Source of the DNA: Periconia sp. R9002
Taxonomy: Eukaryota > Ascomycota > Dothideomycetes > Pleosporales > Periconiaceae
Assembly: GCA_023627715.1 (NCBI GenBank)
Contig: JAMAHW010000024.1
Location: 310,001-374,000, forward strand
Direction: 5' to 3'
Length of the DNA stretch: 64,000 bases
Shown: positions 46,786 to 57,764 of the stretch, one piece after another
Numbering within the stretch: the first letter of the stretch is position 1
Layout of the letters: every line of letters begins with the position of its first letter
Notes under the pieces: generated by a model
What the model was told of the DNA's origin: nothing
The model's input: only the letters and a program-made list of their open reading frames with translations
The model's database searches: none
Program-made: the position numbers and the translations under genes

Positions 46786-47100
46786 TCAATAATCCAACCC
46801 AAAACTCGGAAACCGCCTATTCCCCATCAGCCGTTTCCACTCACGATCAGCAATCTCCTCTTTCTCCTGCTCCTCAACTCGCCACTCCCACCTCCTCCTC
46901 ACCCATCTCAAGGCCGCCACATACACCAGCAGCAACTGCATGATGCGGAACACCGCATCCCCCGCTACTGTATCCCACTCGAGCGGCTGCGTGTATGCGT
47001 GATTACGACACTGTTGCGTAGCTAGGACCTTGTAGATGTCGCGGTTGATCCAGAAAGGAATGAACATCTCGATGAAGAGGATAAGGAGGATGGTGTCCAT
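46786..47100 (-). CDS. Small membrane protein, unknown
   Basis: A frame of 104 aa starting MDTILLILFIEMFIPFWI, with two hydrophobic spans (about residues 2-18 and 51-66, IMQLLLVYVAALRWV), then a strongly charged Arg/Glu-rich tail. The frame stays open for about 13 codons upstream (EAIAAVRINPA) to an intron-like AG, so an upstream exon is possible. I do not recognise a family. Confidence 0.42.
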   Translation of the reverse strand: MDTILLILFIEMFIPFWINRDIYKVLATQQCRNHAYTQPLEWDTVAGDAVFRIMQLLLVYVAALRWVRRRWEWRVEEQEKEEIADREWKRLMGNRRFPSFGLDY

Positions 47101-48533
47101 TGCGGGGTTGATGCGTACGGCGGCGATGGCCTCTCTGCTGCTATAATTTTGTCAACGTTGTAAGTCATGCCGGGCTCTTGCTTTTCCGACGACGAACCAG
47201 GTTTTTGTTGAAAGTGAGTGCCGCGAGGGTTTTTTTCAGCGGGTAGTTTGTAAGGCCAGGTAGTGAGAATGACGGTGTGCAATTTTTGGGCGGCGGGTGG
47301 TATGGTGTCGTTGGGTGGTTGTGCAGTGCTGGCGGAGGGCACACTTTATGTACGCCTTGCTGGGGTCAGAGTGAGCAAACAATCACCTGGGCGTTCTGCG
47401 TGGTGAAAAACAACTCGGCAGGAGTGCAACATGCTGAGCTGAGCTGAGCTGCTGGGGCACTGGTAGCCGGTACCTTGTGTTGTGATTTTGATGGACGTTG
47501 GGTGTAATGTCAAGAAGGCCACTTTCAATCAGACCAGGGCACTTGAGGTAAGTCTCTTGCTCAAGAAGCCAGCTTCTAGCTTCATAACATTGTGCAAGTA
47601 CGTAGTCAATAATGAGGGCGAATGTCAAAGTCAGCAGTGGGGGAGCATATAAAGTAGAGGAGGTAGTGTAGCCAACAGGCACATGTCAGACTAGCGAGCC
47701 GTACGTAGGTAGGCCACCAAGAGCTCGGTAGAGGGCAAACAAACGCACTGTTTACACACCGTGCCTTCGTCTACCTCACCTTAGTGGCGTTGTGTAACCA
47801 CCACCGCACGTGGCCAGTGCGCTGCCTCTCTCCCACACACGCACCTCCAGATATCCCTAATAGCTATCTCTATCCTAAATATCTTTTCTAGAGTAGTATA
47901 TATATTTTGGAAACTCAAAATCTCACATCGAGAATTGGAAGTGCGATTTAGCACTTTGGCCTAGGCGGGGGTGCGGCGGAGTCATAACTCCAAAGTGCTC
48001 TTGTTCGAATCCAACAGAAAGCAAACCACCTCCCTCGAGGGGAAGTCATTACTAACAATAGTGCTATATAATACCATTTAAACACACCACTTAAGAGGGT
48101 GTGGAGAGGACTACCATGCGATGCGGGGCGGGGGCATCCATCAGAGCTTGAGGGCGGGGTTTGTTTTTTGGGGTTTTTTGATTTATTATTTTTTTTATTT
48201 TTTAATATGGTGGAATGATTTGGTAATATTTTATTGCTATCTAGTTCTGAGGGATGTTGTGGGGACTTAGTCGATTTCGCATGTGCTTCCCTTCTTTAAA
48301 AATCCTCGCCAACAACTCTTAGCACTACACAGACACGTAGAATTAGTATAGGTACTAATTCTCAGTGCAAAAACCCTTTGAACTTGTCCCCAAAAACCTT
48401 TGTCGCATGAATGGAAAAGACTAGAAGCAAAGCTGACAGCTAGCTTTTTATTGAGAACCCACCCATAGCTCCCGTCGATCCCCTTCAGTCGTTGCACCGT
48501 CGAAATTAGGCTGAACCCAGCCCACTACACATC
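47101..48533. other. Intergenic 1.4 kb with a tRNA-like sequence
   Basis: Mostly without genes. A 99-codon minus frame at 47383-47682 begins with a hydrophobic stretch but is not convincing. A GAGCT tandem repeat is near 47434-47453. The tRNA-like sequence at about 47941-48020 is listed separately, and T-rich tracts lie at 48160-48240. Confidence 0.4.
47941..48020 (+). repeat. tRNA-like / SINE-like sequence
   Basis: A B-box-like TTGTTCGAATCC lies about 40 nt after an A-box-like TGGCCTAGGCGG, and the segment holds a 9-bp inverted repeat (GCACTTTGG and CCAAAGTGC). The T stem and acceptor stem do not pair properly, so this is not a working tRNA. A T-rich region begins about 140 bp downstream. 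It could be a tRNA relic or the head of a SINE. Only one copy is in this window. Confidence 0.3.
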
Positions 48534-48776
48534 TTATTCCCCATCGTACTTGGTATTATCCAAGGTCTCCTGTACCTCCACACCTTCCACGCTGCAGCAT
48601 TCCACTACTGCAAACACGCCGACGAAGAGAACGATCTGTAGCAGCACCAAAAGCGAGCGGCCGCGGGGATTGCATGTCCAGTATTCAAAGCGGGTGTCCA
48701 CGCTCGCAATAGTGACCTTGTGAGCGAAATAGATGTAGAACCGAATAAGCGAAGGAAGTATAAGGTGGTCGATCAT
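48534..48776 (-). CDS. Small membrane protein, unknown
   Basis: A frame of 80 aa starting MIDHLILPSLIRFYIYFAHK, with a second hydrophobic span (SLLVLLQIVLFVGVFAVVE, about residues 42-60) and an acidic C-terminus. The frame continues upstream for 111 codons of Pro/Thr-rich sequence that looks non-coding, so the internal Met is preferred. No family is recognised. It is the third tiny membrane frame in this part of the window. Confidence 0.4.
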   Translation of the reverse strand: MIDHLILPSLIRFYIYFAHKVTIASVDTRFEYWTCNPRGRSLLVLLQIVLFVGVFAVVECCSVEGVEVQETLDNTKYDGE

Positions 48777-49358
48777 TGATTGTTCTTTCCTTTGTTCTTC
48801 GTTGCCCGGTGGGTAGTGAGTGGTATAGTTGAAATACCGTCGAGAGGATTTTGAGAACAGCGGAGAAGTAAGTGGTTGTGTGTTAAGCAGGATAATGGGA
48901 GGGCCGTATAAAGTGCCGGTTTTATGGGTTCTTGGAGTGAGGGCTTTGTGAGTAGGACAGGGTGGTAGATGGTAGTTGGGGTTTGTTGGTGATTGGTTGG
49001 TGCGCCGTTTGCCTGAGCAATTTACAGCAGCTTTGTGCGATGGGTTTGCGCTCTGCACAAAGAAGCTTTGAATGGTGCACGGGAACGCGACGGATTTGTT
49101 TCGGTGCATCGAGTGAGAGAAAGTATATTTTGATTAATTTTCCACGGTTAAGAGAGCATTGTCATTCTGATCGAGCTTGTCTTGTGTACACAAGAGCACT
49201 AGTTTCCGTTAAGTAGGATTCGTATGTGAAGAACATTGATACCAGGGTATCGTACTCATGCATCCTTCGTCTTAAGACTACATTGATTCGAGAGGAAACA
49301 CATTAATGAAAAAGGCGGGCCATCTGTTTACACAATCATGAAATTCGTAGCATGATGA
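48777..49358. other. Intergenic
   Basis: About 580 bp between two minus-strand genes. No gene seen. Confidence 0.4.
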
Positions 49359-51726
49359 TTAAACAAGCCTGATGCTCTCCTGCTTCGCCAATTTTGTCCA
49401 TAACTTCCACGTTCCCCTCACACCTTTATGTATTAAAGGGTCGTCGACAGTGTTTGTCTCCCATAGCCTATCTCCTTCTCCATTGGCTGCTTGCTCTTGA
49501 CTTGGCAAGTGAAACCAACTTTTCCCGTATCCCAACCTCTTATAGCAGCTCCTGCTTTCAGTTCCGGCAACTTCTGCAACCCTCTCAACCATCAAACCAT
49601 CGAATTCATCTGGCCCACTTGTTTTGTAGGGAAATATATTCGCGAAGAGGAAATAAAGATGGCGTTGCTGACATTCGCTAACAGATTCTAAGAGACGAGG
49701 GTACGATTGATGATCCGGGTACCAGTGGTCAGTCCCAGGGTAGTTTCCTATGAAGTTGTCGCAACATCCGATAAGTACAAAAGCTGCGCTGGCAGGAGGA
49801 ATATTGGTTTCAGAACCAGTTCCAGCATAGATAAACGTGGCGACTGTCCCAATTCTTTGCGAAGAGAGGACATACAAGGTTATAGGCACTATCAAACAGC
49901 GAAGGTTCAAAACTCCAGCCCCTCGCCCGAAAGGGTTTGATGCGTGGAGATTAAGGGACACAGATTCGAGAGCCCACACACGGCACCTGTACCCATCTGT
50001 TTCTCTCGAATTATCCACCGGCATGACGACTCCTTTACAACCTACCCAAGACCAACTAGGGGCGTACGCAGCATCGAGTTTATCCGTCTTTGTTGATCGC
50101 CTAAGCTGGCCATCGCTTGTGCTTATCCGGTGTATATAGCGACACCATAGCAACTGCTCAAGAAAATTTTCCGTCTGCCAAAGCCCATAAACATACGGCA
50201 CTTTTAGATGAATTTGAAATCGTGCGGCAAGACCAGCAATTGCAGGAAGACAGTCCGTGGCGTGAGTTAGCTGGCGAGTAGTGTACTCGCTGACTAGATT
50301 GTACCATAACGCAACCCATTCTTTGCTGGAACGCTTCATTCGGACGTGATGGTTTATGTTGTTTAGTGTATGCTGAAAGCCGCGAAAGGAGCCGTGGCCA
50401 TGACGGTTGTTTTTGAGTTTTGGGCTGCACTCGCATGCGCCATGGCCCACGCATGTCCAGTGCATTTCTCTAGCTTTCATCCTGCGGTTATAAATCGTTA
50501 GCCATTGGAACTTCAGCATCTTCCCTTTAGCGCAAAACACTAGAAAACAAAATAGAAGCAATATCCGTACGCACCACAGGACTCTTGAGGACAGCGCTAT
50601 TTCTTGTAAACTCCATCCTCTAGTAAAGAGCACATTGTTCACAGATACGCTTCCATTCTTTCCATCCCCACTCAATGATATATCGTCAATCTCTGTATGC
50701 CATGGGGCCCTTGCAAACGCCTTCCCGCCACCTCCCCATTCTAAATCGAGTGACATCCTCTCCTTCTCGTCAAGAAAAAGCCCTGTATCGCTCCCGGGCG
50801 AGTCAATCGCGGCGAACGTTAAGGCAGCGGAAGAGTACACGTTGCACATACGCGTAGCCTCAAGTTCCCAGTCTTTAGTCGAATCCTGAATGATACAAAG
50901 GCTATCAACCCAGAGGTACTTTATGCGTAGGCTTCGTGTAAAATGAACTGCGTCGCGAATCGTTTTAGGAAGATGATCGAGATGAAATCCCACTTTGCGT
51001 TCTTTCAGTGTGGAAGATGTTGTTGTGAAAGCTTGGTCCAATCCCCAACAGTAACTGAGTGCGCAGTAAACTCCTGTTTCTCCAGGTAGGGACTCATAGA
51101 TCTTAGGATGGTGAAACACGTCACCGACGTCGATGACACGAGTTGGTAGCACTTGGTTGATAGGTGGACATGCACCATGATGGTGACTGAGGCACTGATC
51201 GAGCCATCTCTCCGCTCGAATAGCATAGTCGAACACAGTAGGCTGCCCGGAAATCGCTGGTAATAGGGGAATACTCCACTCTCGGAATACATCATCTATA
51301 CCGACTTTTTAGTAACTTTGATTCTCTGTGTCAACAAAACTTACAATGCTCAGTACCCAGCATAAACCACACTGCGTCGTTTTCGTCGCCTCGAAAAGTC
51401 CACCTCCAATCGCTTTCCTTTTTCCAATCTGTTTCCAATGAAACAAAAATGGTCAAGTCTTTGAGATATAGATTTGACTCTTCCATAGACATATCGATAA
51501 CAATAACGTATAGAGCCGGCTCATGCACATGCTTATTGCCTCCTCTTATGGATTCCCATTTATTGACTGCCTCCAGAATGAGAGCACATCGTTGACACTT
51601 TCTGGAACTGTGGTGAAGAACGAGAAGCGGCGTCAACGAGCTCCCGTGGAAGATGCGAGACATGTTACTTGGGAAACTTTCGTATCCGAGTTGGTTGGGG
51701 TGACTTTGGCAGGTCGTGCAAGGCAT
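49359..51726 (-). CDS. HET-domain (heterokaryon incompatibility) protein
   Basis: Three exons (51345-51726, 50575-51295, 49359-50481) encode 741 aa. The HET domain is clear from YCALSYCWG, LPKTIRDAVHFTRSL, YLWVDSLCIIQDS, then VYSSAALTFAA, and FTRGWSLQEIALSSRVL near its end. A Cys-rich start (MPCTTCQ; CQRCALI) precedes it. HET proteins control recognition between strains and can trigger death of fused cells; this role is inferred from the domain. Intron 1 is GTAAGT to GTATAG. Intron 2 (50482-50574, GTGCGT to CGCAG with CTAAC) is a multiple of three without a stop, so an unspliced form would stay in frame. No NACHT or other repeat domain is attached. Confidence 0.88.
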
Positions 51727-52261
51727 GATGGTGTTCGGTGTCGTGGCATTGATCTTTGCATGTTATTCATTGATGGAAGGTTAATACGTTCAGTCTTGGG
51801 CATGTGAAAATATTTATGGTCGCGCCTGCCTTGTCACTGCAGCCGTCACTGCCACAATCAGGCTGGCTTACAAGCATACACACGTACATGTGCAAGTTTC
51901 TGAACACCAATCATACGCATGAAATATTGCACATTTACCTCGCTTCAGCAATTTCTTCGCAGCGCGCTCTTATAATACAGACCGCCAGCCTTTTCTATCC
52001 AACCCTCGCAACAAAATCCTTAGGCTCATGGTGTGTGTGTATTGATAGGGATCACTACCTTTGTAGCTACACCCAAGGCAATATGCCATTCATACGCCAA
52101 GGCTCGCTAGCCCTGTACGGACTAGTCTCTCACCCTCCATATTCCCAATGCTGTACGACTGCTCTTCACTTACCACAAACCATCTCATTACCATCCAACT
52201 TTCGAAGACGACGAACCTACGAACACCAAACCACCTTCTCCCCCCTTACAGAATCTCCAAT
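51727..52261. other. Intergenic
   Basis: About 535 bp with the HET gene promoter and the 3' flank of the next gene. No gene seen. Confidence 0.4.
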
Positions 52262-52933
52262 TCAGAACTTCCTCCACCCCCCATCCCCACCAACCATCTC
52301 CCTCTTCACCTCCCTCACCTCCTCACCATCCCTCACCCAAGCCTCACTCGCATCCAGCCACGTCCCCTCTCCAAACTTAACCCTACACCACTCCAACACC
52401 CTCACCAACTCCCTCCGAATCCTCTCTTCCAACACCTCCCTCTCCCCCTCCGTCCCCTCTCCCTCCCTAGACCCCTTAACCCCCCAAACTAACCCTACCC
52501 CTTCCTCCCCACCTCCCTCATAAACCCACTCCAACAACCCCCTTATCCCTTCTCCATCCCCACCCAACCTCTCCATTCCCCTCCTCTTAGCAACCCACCC
52601 ATCACACACATCCCTCACATCGCTCAACCACGCAACAGCGTTATCGTAGTCGCCTTCGCACCGGTGCAAGATGGAGTGGAGTAACATGCCTTCGACGGCC
52701 GGCGCGGCTTGCATGTGCCGCACGAGGAAGTGTGCGGAGGGCAGGTCGGCGTTGAGGAGGTGGAGGGTTGCTTCGAGGGTGGGGTGGAGTTGGAGGGCGG
52801 CGATGCGGGGGGTGAGGTGCGGGTGCGTTGCGTGGGGTGGGAGGGGGCGGAGGAGGGTTGGGGGGAAGGGAGAGAGGGTGGAGAGGAGGGTTTGGAGAGA
52901 TTTGGAGGGAGGGGATGTGGTTGGTGGTGACAT
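52262..52933 (-). CDS. Conserved fungal hypothetical protein
   Basis: An intronless frame of 223 aa. A Pro/Thr/Ser-rich N-terminus is followed by a helical segment, LEATLHLLNADLPSAHFLVRHMQ, then HSILHRCEGDYDNAVAWLSDV, which I remember from a widespread filamentous-fungal family of unknown function. The C-terminal half is Gly/Glu/Arg-rich. It marks the return of conserved genes after the accessory region. No catalytic residues can be named. Confidence 0.7.
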   Translation of the reverse strand: MSPPTTSPPSKSLQTLLSTLSPFPPTLLRPLPPHATHPHLTPRIAALQLHPTLEATLHLLNADLPSAHFLVRHMQAAPAVEGMLLHSILHRCEGDYDNAVAWLSDVRDVCDGWVAKRRGMERLGGDGEGIRGLLEWVYEGGGEEGVGLVWGVKGSREGEGTEGEREVLEERIRRELVRVLEWCRVKFGEGTWLDASEAWVRDGEEVREVKREMVGGDGGWRKF

Positions 52934-53874
52934 TGTTCGTGGTGGACAGAGAGTTGTTGTTTTAGGGAGGTAGGTGTGCTTTGAAATTGAAATTTGAAAT
53001 TGATCCTCTCAGAGTATTGCTACCCTGGGTATCGACACAGGTAGGGGGGGTAGGTGTGCTTCAATCTATTCCTCTCGTTAGTCACATATTTCATCCCTTT
53101 TCTTCTTTGTCCCTCTCCCTCTTTCCGCTCCTCGAACTCACAAGGAACATTAACGTACACTTTCCCCCCCTTTTCTTTCTCGAAAAAGAAAGAAATAGAT
53201 TAGGCGTAGATATATTGTTAACCCCATGTACATATACTCTTCCTAAATACCTTAGCTAAAACAAAAAAAAGTGGACTACGTCATACATTTTCTACCCACC
53301 CCGAACCAAACAAATCGATTACGCCTACACAGACAAAGCGCCATCGCCATCATATTGTTTGTTATGTGACTAGTTCTTAACTACAGAAACACATCACACA
53401 CACTGCGGTTGTGTTTGGGGTACATAGGGTACACTGTAGTTGATTCGAGCGCGTGTCTATATAGGTACGTAACTGCGGCAGATACATATATGTGTAGGTA
53501 CTTAGTATTGATGGATATGTAGGCGATCTAAAAGTACACCACGAGACGATGGGTGTGCATATGTACATATGCACAAGCAAAGTATAGATTTTTCAGGTAG
53601 ATAAGTATCAGGATTTTTGATTCGATTACTTTGGGGGCAAACTTTAAATATGGGGGGAGGGGGTGGGAATCATACATAGTACATCAAGGTAATAGTTACA
53701 AAGGTGTGGTGGACGAAAAAAAAAAAAAGTCCAAGAAAAAGATGCCCACGTTTATCTTTTTGTTGAGAAAAGATGGGGAGACAACGTTAGATCGATGGCT
53801 CCCCCGTTATTCGACAGAAATGTAGAAGAGATGGACTGTTCGCATGCAGCAGAGTGTGCCGTGCTCCACTACCA
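52934..53874. other. Intergenic 0.94 kb
   Basis: Promoter of the hypothetical gene and 3' flank of RNase H1. Contains poly-A and G runs near 53650-53730. No gene seen. Confidence 0.45.
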
Positions 53875-55531
53875 CTACCACAGCCGCTCCAACTCGTCCT
53901 TCCCCTCCTGCGCCCCCTCCAGCGCAAGCGCAAACGCAGCGTTATCGCTATCCCTTAAGACCTGCGCGCGTTTCGCCGCATCCGACGCCAGCTTGTCCGC
54001 GCCAATATTGCCAATGTTCTTGTCGTGGCCTTTGACCCAGTGAATCTCCGTGGTGGTGTTGCACATGTCGCGGTGTTCGATGAGGGTGCGGATGGGTTTG
54101 ATGATGTCCTTATTGTCGACGTCCTTGCCCGCCGCGGATTTCCAGCCGTTGGTTTCCCACTTCTTGTACCACTCCGTCACGCATTTGATGGCGTAGTTGG
54201 AGTCGCTGTAGATGCGGACGGGGCGGTCCATGGGCACGATTTCGAAGGCGCGTTTGAGGGCTGTGAGTTCGGCGCGCTGGTTGGTTTGGCGTTCGCCGAG
54301 GAGGGGGTCGGATACGTTCCTTGGGGGGTGGGTTAGTAAGTTGATTCAAGGGAAGAGAGATATGAGGCTGCGTACCGAACGTCGTTGGGCCCAAACCATA
54401 TACCGATGCCACCTACTGCGCCGATCTTGCCGTTTCCTTTGGCGGCGCCGTCGGTGAAGACCTCGAGGAAGCCGTCGAAGTCGCCTGTCGGCATCTGCTT
54501 GCGCGCGTTGAGCTCCGCCTCCGTCTTCTTGGTGACTGTACCGTCTGCATTTAGCTTGATCGTCCGATCAAAACCATCCTCCGAATCTGGAGGGAGGGGA
54601 CCTGTACCAGGAGCATAGTCGCCATTTATTACTGTAGACAACGCAGACCCATCATTCCTCTTCTGTTTCTTGCCGGGTTTCCGGGCGTCCGCGAGAGAAG
54701 GCGTAGAAGAATCGGCGAGGCCCCTATGGCTTGCGATTTCGTCCGGATCAGCGGCAATGGGTTGCTTGCCCTCGTTGACATAGGCCAATGCTTCTTCATA
54801 GGTCTGGAAGCTCTTCTGCTTTCCACCCTTGAAGCCCGTCACTTGCTCTAGTGCGGACGGGTAGTCTTGGTATACACCGGGGGTATGGCCAGCCTGAACG
54901 CCGTAGTATTTTGTGAGCTTTCCCGACTTTGGTGTGACGATGGCCGATTTGGGGGTGGGGGTGGTGTCATCTGCGACGAAAGCTTCGGCCTCGCTCAGAG
55001 TACCAAACTTCTTGTCTGGTCATTGGTCAGACGGGGATGCGGGTAGAATGCGGGGCACTTGCATATGGCATTTTTGTAGCCGAGTGTCTGTCTCTTTGCG
55101 TCTTCCCAGCTGTAGAATACGCCCGTTTCGAACCCGGCCCTGACCGCGTAATACGCCGGGGCCGCTCTCTTGCGCTTGGTGCCTGACGAGGTTGTCGATA
55201 TGGAATGCGCGTCCGTCATGATGTCTTCTTCGTCCCCGTCGTGTATTTGCTCTTCGGAATCTGACTCGTCGGGTGAAACGCTATATGTGGACGTGTAACG
55301 CGAAGGCGCGAGAGGATGGTGGAAGAAGGGAGGGTTGAGCTGAGCGCGCGGGGGCAGTAAATAGGCCGCGCAGACGAGGAAGCAATTGGCGCGGATTGAT
55401 TGTCTAGATACACTTTGGTTAATACGCGGTGGAGCAGATGGGCTCCAGCAAGCTGCGTCCAGTTGCGTTTGTGAGTAGAAAGCACACGACGTACAGACGA
55501 ATGGTTGGCGCTCGTGCACGATGGAGAACAA
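53875..55531 (-). CDS. RNH1: Ribonuclease H1 with two hybrid-binding domains
   Basis: An endonuclease that cuts the RNA of RNA-DNA hybrids. Three exons (55063-55531, 54376-55015, 53875-54319) give 517 aa from the first Met; a Met at 55219 would give 413 aa. The N-terminal segment before 55219 is not recognised and may be partly non-coding or a targeting region. Two caulimovirus-type hybrid-binding domains follow (YYAVRAGFETGVFYSWEDAK; YYGVQAGHTPGVYQDYPSAL), then a linker, then RNase H. The catalytic acids are in FTDGAAKGNG, QRAELTAL, YSDSNYAI and GNIGADKLA. The first intron (55016-55062) uses a GC donor (GCAAGT), the second GTACGC. Confidence 0.91.
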
Positions 55532-56199
55532 GACGCGTAGAAAGCAAGGGCGGTCTCATATGATCACCGCGGAGGAGGAGAGGTATTTGAAGGGAAGGTA
55601 AAGAAGAGGAGGAGGAGAGAAGGAAGAGACAAAGGAGGGGGTGAGGGCGAGTGGTGGAGAGGCCTCAAGGTGCTGCATGTGGGAGGGTGCCCTTGTCGGA
55701 AGAGGAGGGGGGGTGGGGTGAAGGTTTGTCTACTATCCTAGAGTGGGTAGGTGAATGTCCAACAGAAGCCAGGACTCAGCTGCTCTCCCGTTTGCTTTCA
55801 CCCTCTTTTGCGTACAGATGTGCTGGAGTTGTAGCACTCCAAGAGTCACGGTGTTTACGGAGCTAAGAAGAGGAAGAAAACAAAGGCCCTTGATGTCGAA
55901 GGAATTGTATGATCAATAGCCACATACCTAGTGATGATGCATGTACTCAAGAAGACGTGATTTGCACATGTATAGAATATCAATGCGATTATTGCCGGAT
56001 TTCCTGCCCCGTGCTGCAAGAGCAGTTGTTTCTTGAAAGTTGCAGAGTGACTGAGTTGTTATCGTTGTGGGTTAGTGCGAAGCGGAGACATCTGGGCGGC
56101 TCGTCTCGCCTCGTCCGTCACCTTCTCCACTCGGCCCTCTGACTACTTATACTTCTGCATTCTAGAAAACAACAATACTATTCTTAATAGCACAGAGCC
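55532..56199. promoter_or_regulatory. Divergent promoter region RNase H1 / DUF202 gene
   Basis: About 670 bp; purine-rich near 55570-55720. No gene seen. Confidence 0.4.
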
Positions 56200-56685
56200 A
56201 TGTTTGAGGGCAGGCACGCTCGAGATAGGTACCATCTGCGATTGCATCGGGCCCGCTCTGTGGTGCTCTCCAACCCGGAGCTGGTTGAGATACGCGCAGC
56301 ACAAAGGACATTCGAAGGCGCCTACGTCCGCACGGCCATCGGCCAGTTCTCCTTTGCCCTCATTGTGCTCAAAATCTTTACCGCAGAGTTCTACTCCATC
56401 GGTGCCCTTTTCGCCGTCTACGGTGCAGGCATCTTGTTCATCAGTTTGTTTCGCCGACAGCAAGGTCAGCCCTCCACGCAACAAACCACCACATGCTACT
56501 CCTCCATACGTCGCGCCTCAGCTGACAATTCCACAGGAAACAAACAATTCTTCTCCGAACTGGGGGAAGATGGACTGCGCCGGAAGAGATTCAGAACCAG
56601 CGGCAACGTCGTCTCGGTTCTGACTGCTCTCAGCATGGCAGCATACATATGTTTATTGGTCTTGACGTTGCGCTTAGGAAGGTAG
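56200..56685 (+). CDS. DUF202-domain membrane protein
   Basis: Two exons (56200-56464 and 56537-56685) encode 137 aa. The DUF202 pattern is seen: an N-terminal basic region, ELVEIRAAQRTFEGAYVRTA, and three membrane spans (FSFALIVLKIF; SIGALFAVYGAGILFIS; VLTALSMAAYICLLVLTLRL). The intron (GTCAGC to CCACAG, 72 nt) is a multiple of three without a stop, so it can be mistaken for coding; removing it brings the second span to FSELGEDG. DUF202 also occurs in the Vtc1 polyphosphate-synthase subunit, but this protein lacks other signs of Vtc1. Function not known. Confidence 0.75.
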   Translation: MFEGRHARDRYHLRLHRARSVVLSNPELVEIRAAQRTFEGAYVRTAIGQFSFALIVLKIFTAEFYSIGALFAVYGAGILFISLFRRQQGQPSTQQTTTCYSSIRRASADNSTGNKQFFSELGEDGLRRKRFRTSGNVVSVLTALSMAAYICLLVLTLRLGR

Positions 56686-57764
56686 ATGACCATCATCACC
56701 TTGGAGCTCAGCAATATGCCATCCAAAAAGACAGCACTCTACTGCCTATGAATCGGCTTCGGAAAATGGACTGTAGCCGTCTTGGCTTTGGAATGAAACC
56801 TCCCAATCAGGCATTCCTCAAGGTACCATCGCATACCGTGAAACCGTATTTGGTACGCGTCTTTGCCCAGGTGGCACGCCAATGCTTGGTGGCTGCACGC
56901 TTCTTTAATGGCACTCTTGCCTGGTCATCTGGTACGTGGAAAGGAGCGAGCTCGGCAAGCGAAGCTTTGGATGGCCGAGCCTGAGGTACCATGTCGAGAT
57001 GGCAGTGTTGAAACATTGCGATAGCAGTGAACAAACAATACAAGCGTCGTGGTATGGCTAGCCTCCAGACTACCCAAGAGGAGCGAGCTAGCTCGCGGCG
57101 GCGGGATGCAACGGCGATGCAACGGCGGGCGTGCGCAGGGTGGAAGGAAAGAAAGCTTGCCAAGGTTGACGAATGTGTGATTCGAGCAGCATTGCATCCA
57201 GGCACAACTGTGAGTTTGTTTGTGGTGTGAAGACAGGGCAGTGCAATTGATTAAGTATACGTACATGTACGTGTATGTATCTCTAAAGAGCCAAGTCCTG
57301 TAGGTACGGTACACGAACATGATAGATGACATTTACCTTTTGCTCTAGTCTATTGCGCTTTTGAGTCATTTGCAAATTTGCATCTACTTATATTCATGCG
57401 CTCATTCACTTCCATGTAGATGTATTCAATGACAGACTGACCCATTTCACGTCTCTTCGTTACCACAACTCGTCGCCTGTGCGCATCCAGTCACATCACA
57501 CCAGCCTATCGTCACCAAAAACGTGCGCTGACAACTGGCTATCTCGCAGCCCTTTCTCTACTCTTACTTTCCCTCTATTCAACTTCTCTTTATCACCCGC
57601 CGCCTACAGCACAACCCTCTTTTCTCTTTCATCCATCCTTCAAGATCAACCCTACTGAAGCATTTTTTCTGCCTACGTCGGTAATCGGTATCGGCGGCAC
57701 TAGTGCCCGGATCGGGTTAGGCGCTAGGGCCTTTTGTTTTCCCGATTGAGAACCACCAGCAAGA
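56686..57764. other. Intergenic 1.1 kb, long leader of the PFK-2 gene
   Basis: No supported gene. Frames at 56649-57332 on both strands overlap without family motifs. The CT-rich part from about 57540 to 57700 probably belongs to the leader and promoter of the next gene. Confidence 0.45.

Noticed and set aside
47383..47682. A 99-codon minus frame with a hydrophobic start that resembles a signal peptide.
   Set aside because: The rest is not protein-like, and it overlaps a GAGCT tandem repeat.
56807..57205. A 132-codon minus frame upstream of the PFK-2 gene.
   Set aside because: It overlaps other frames on the plus strand, has no motif, and lies in a probable promoter and leader.
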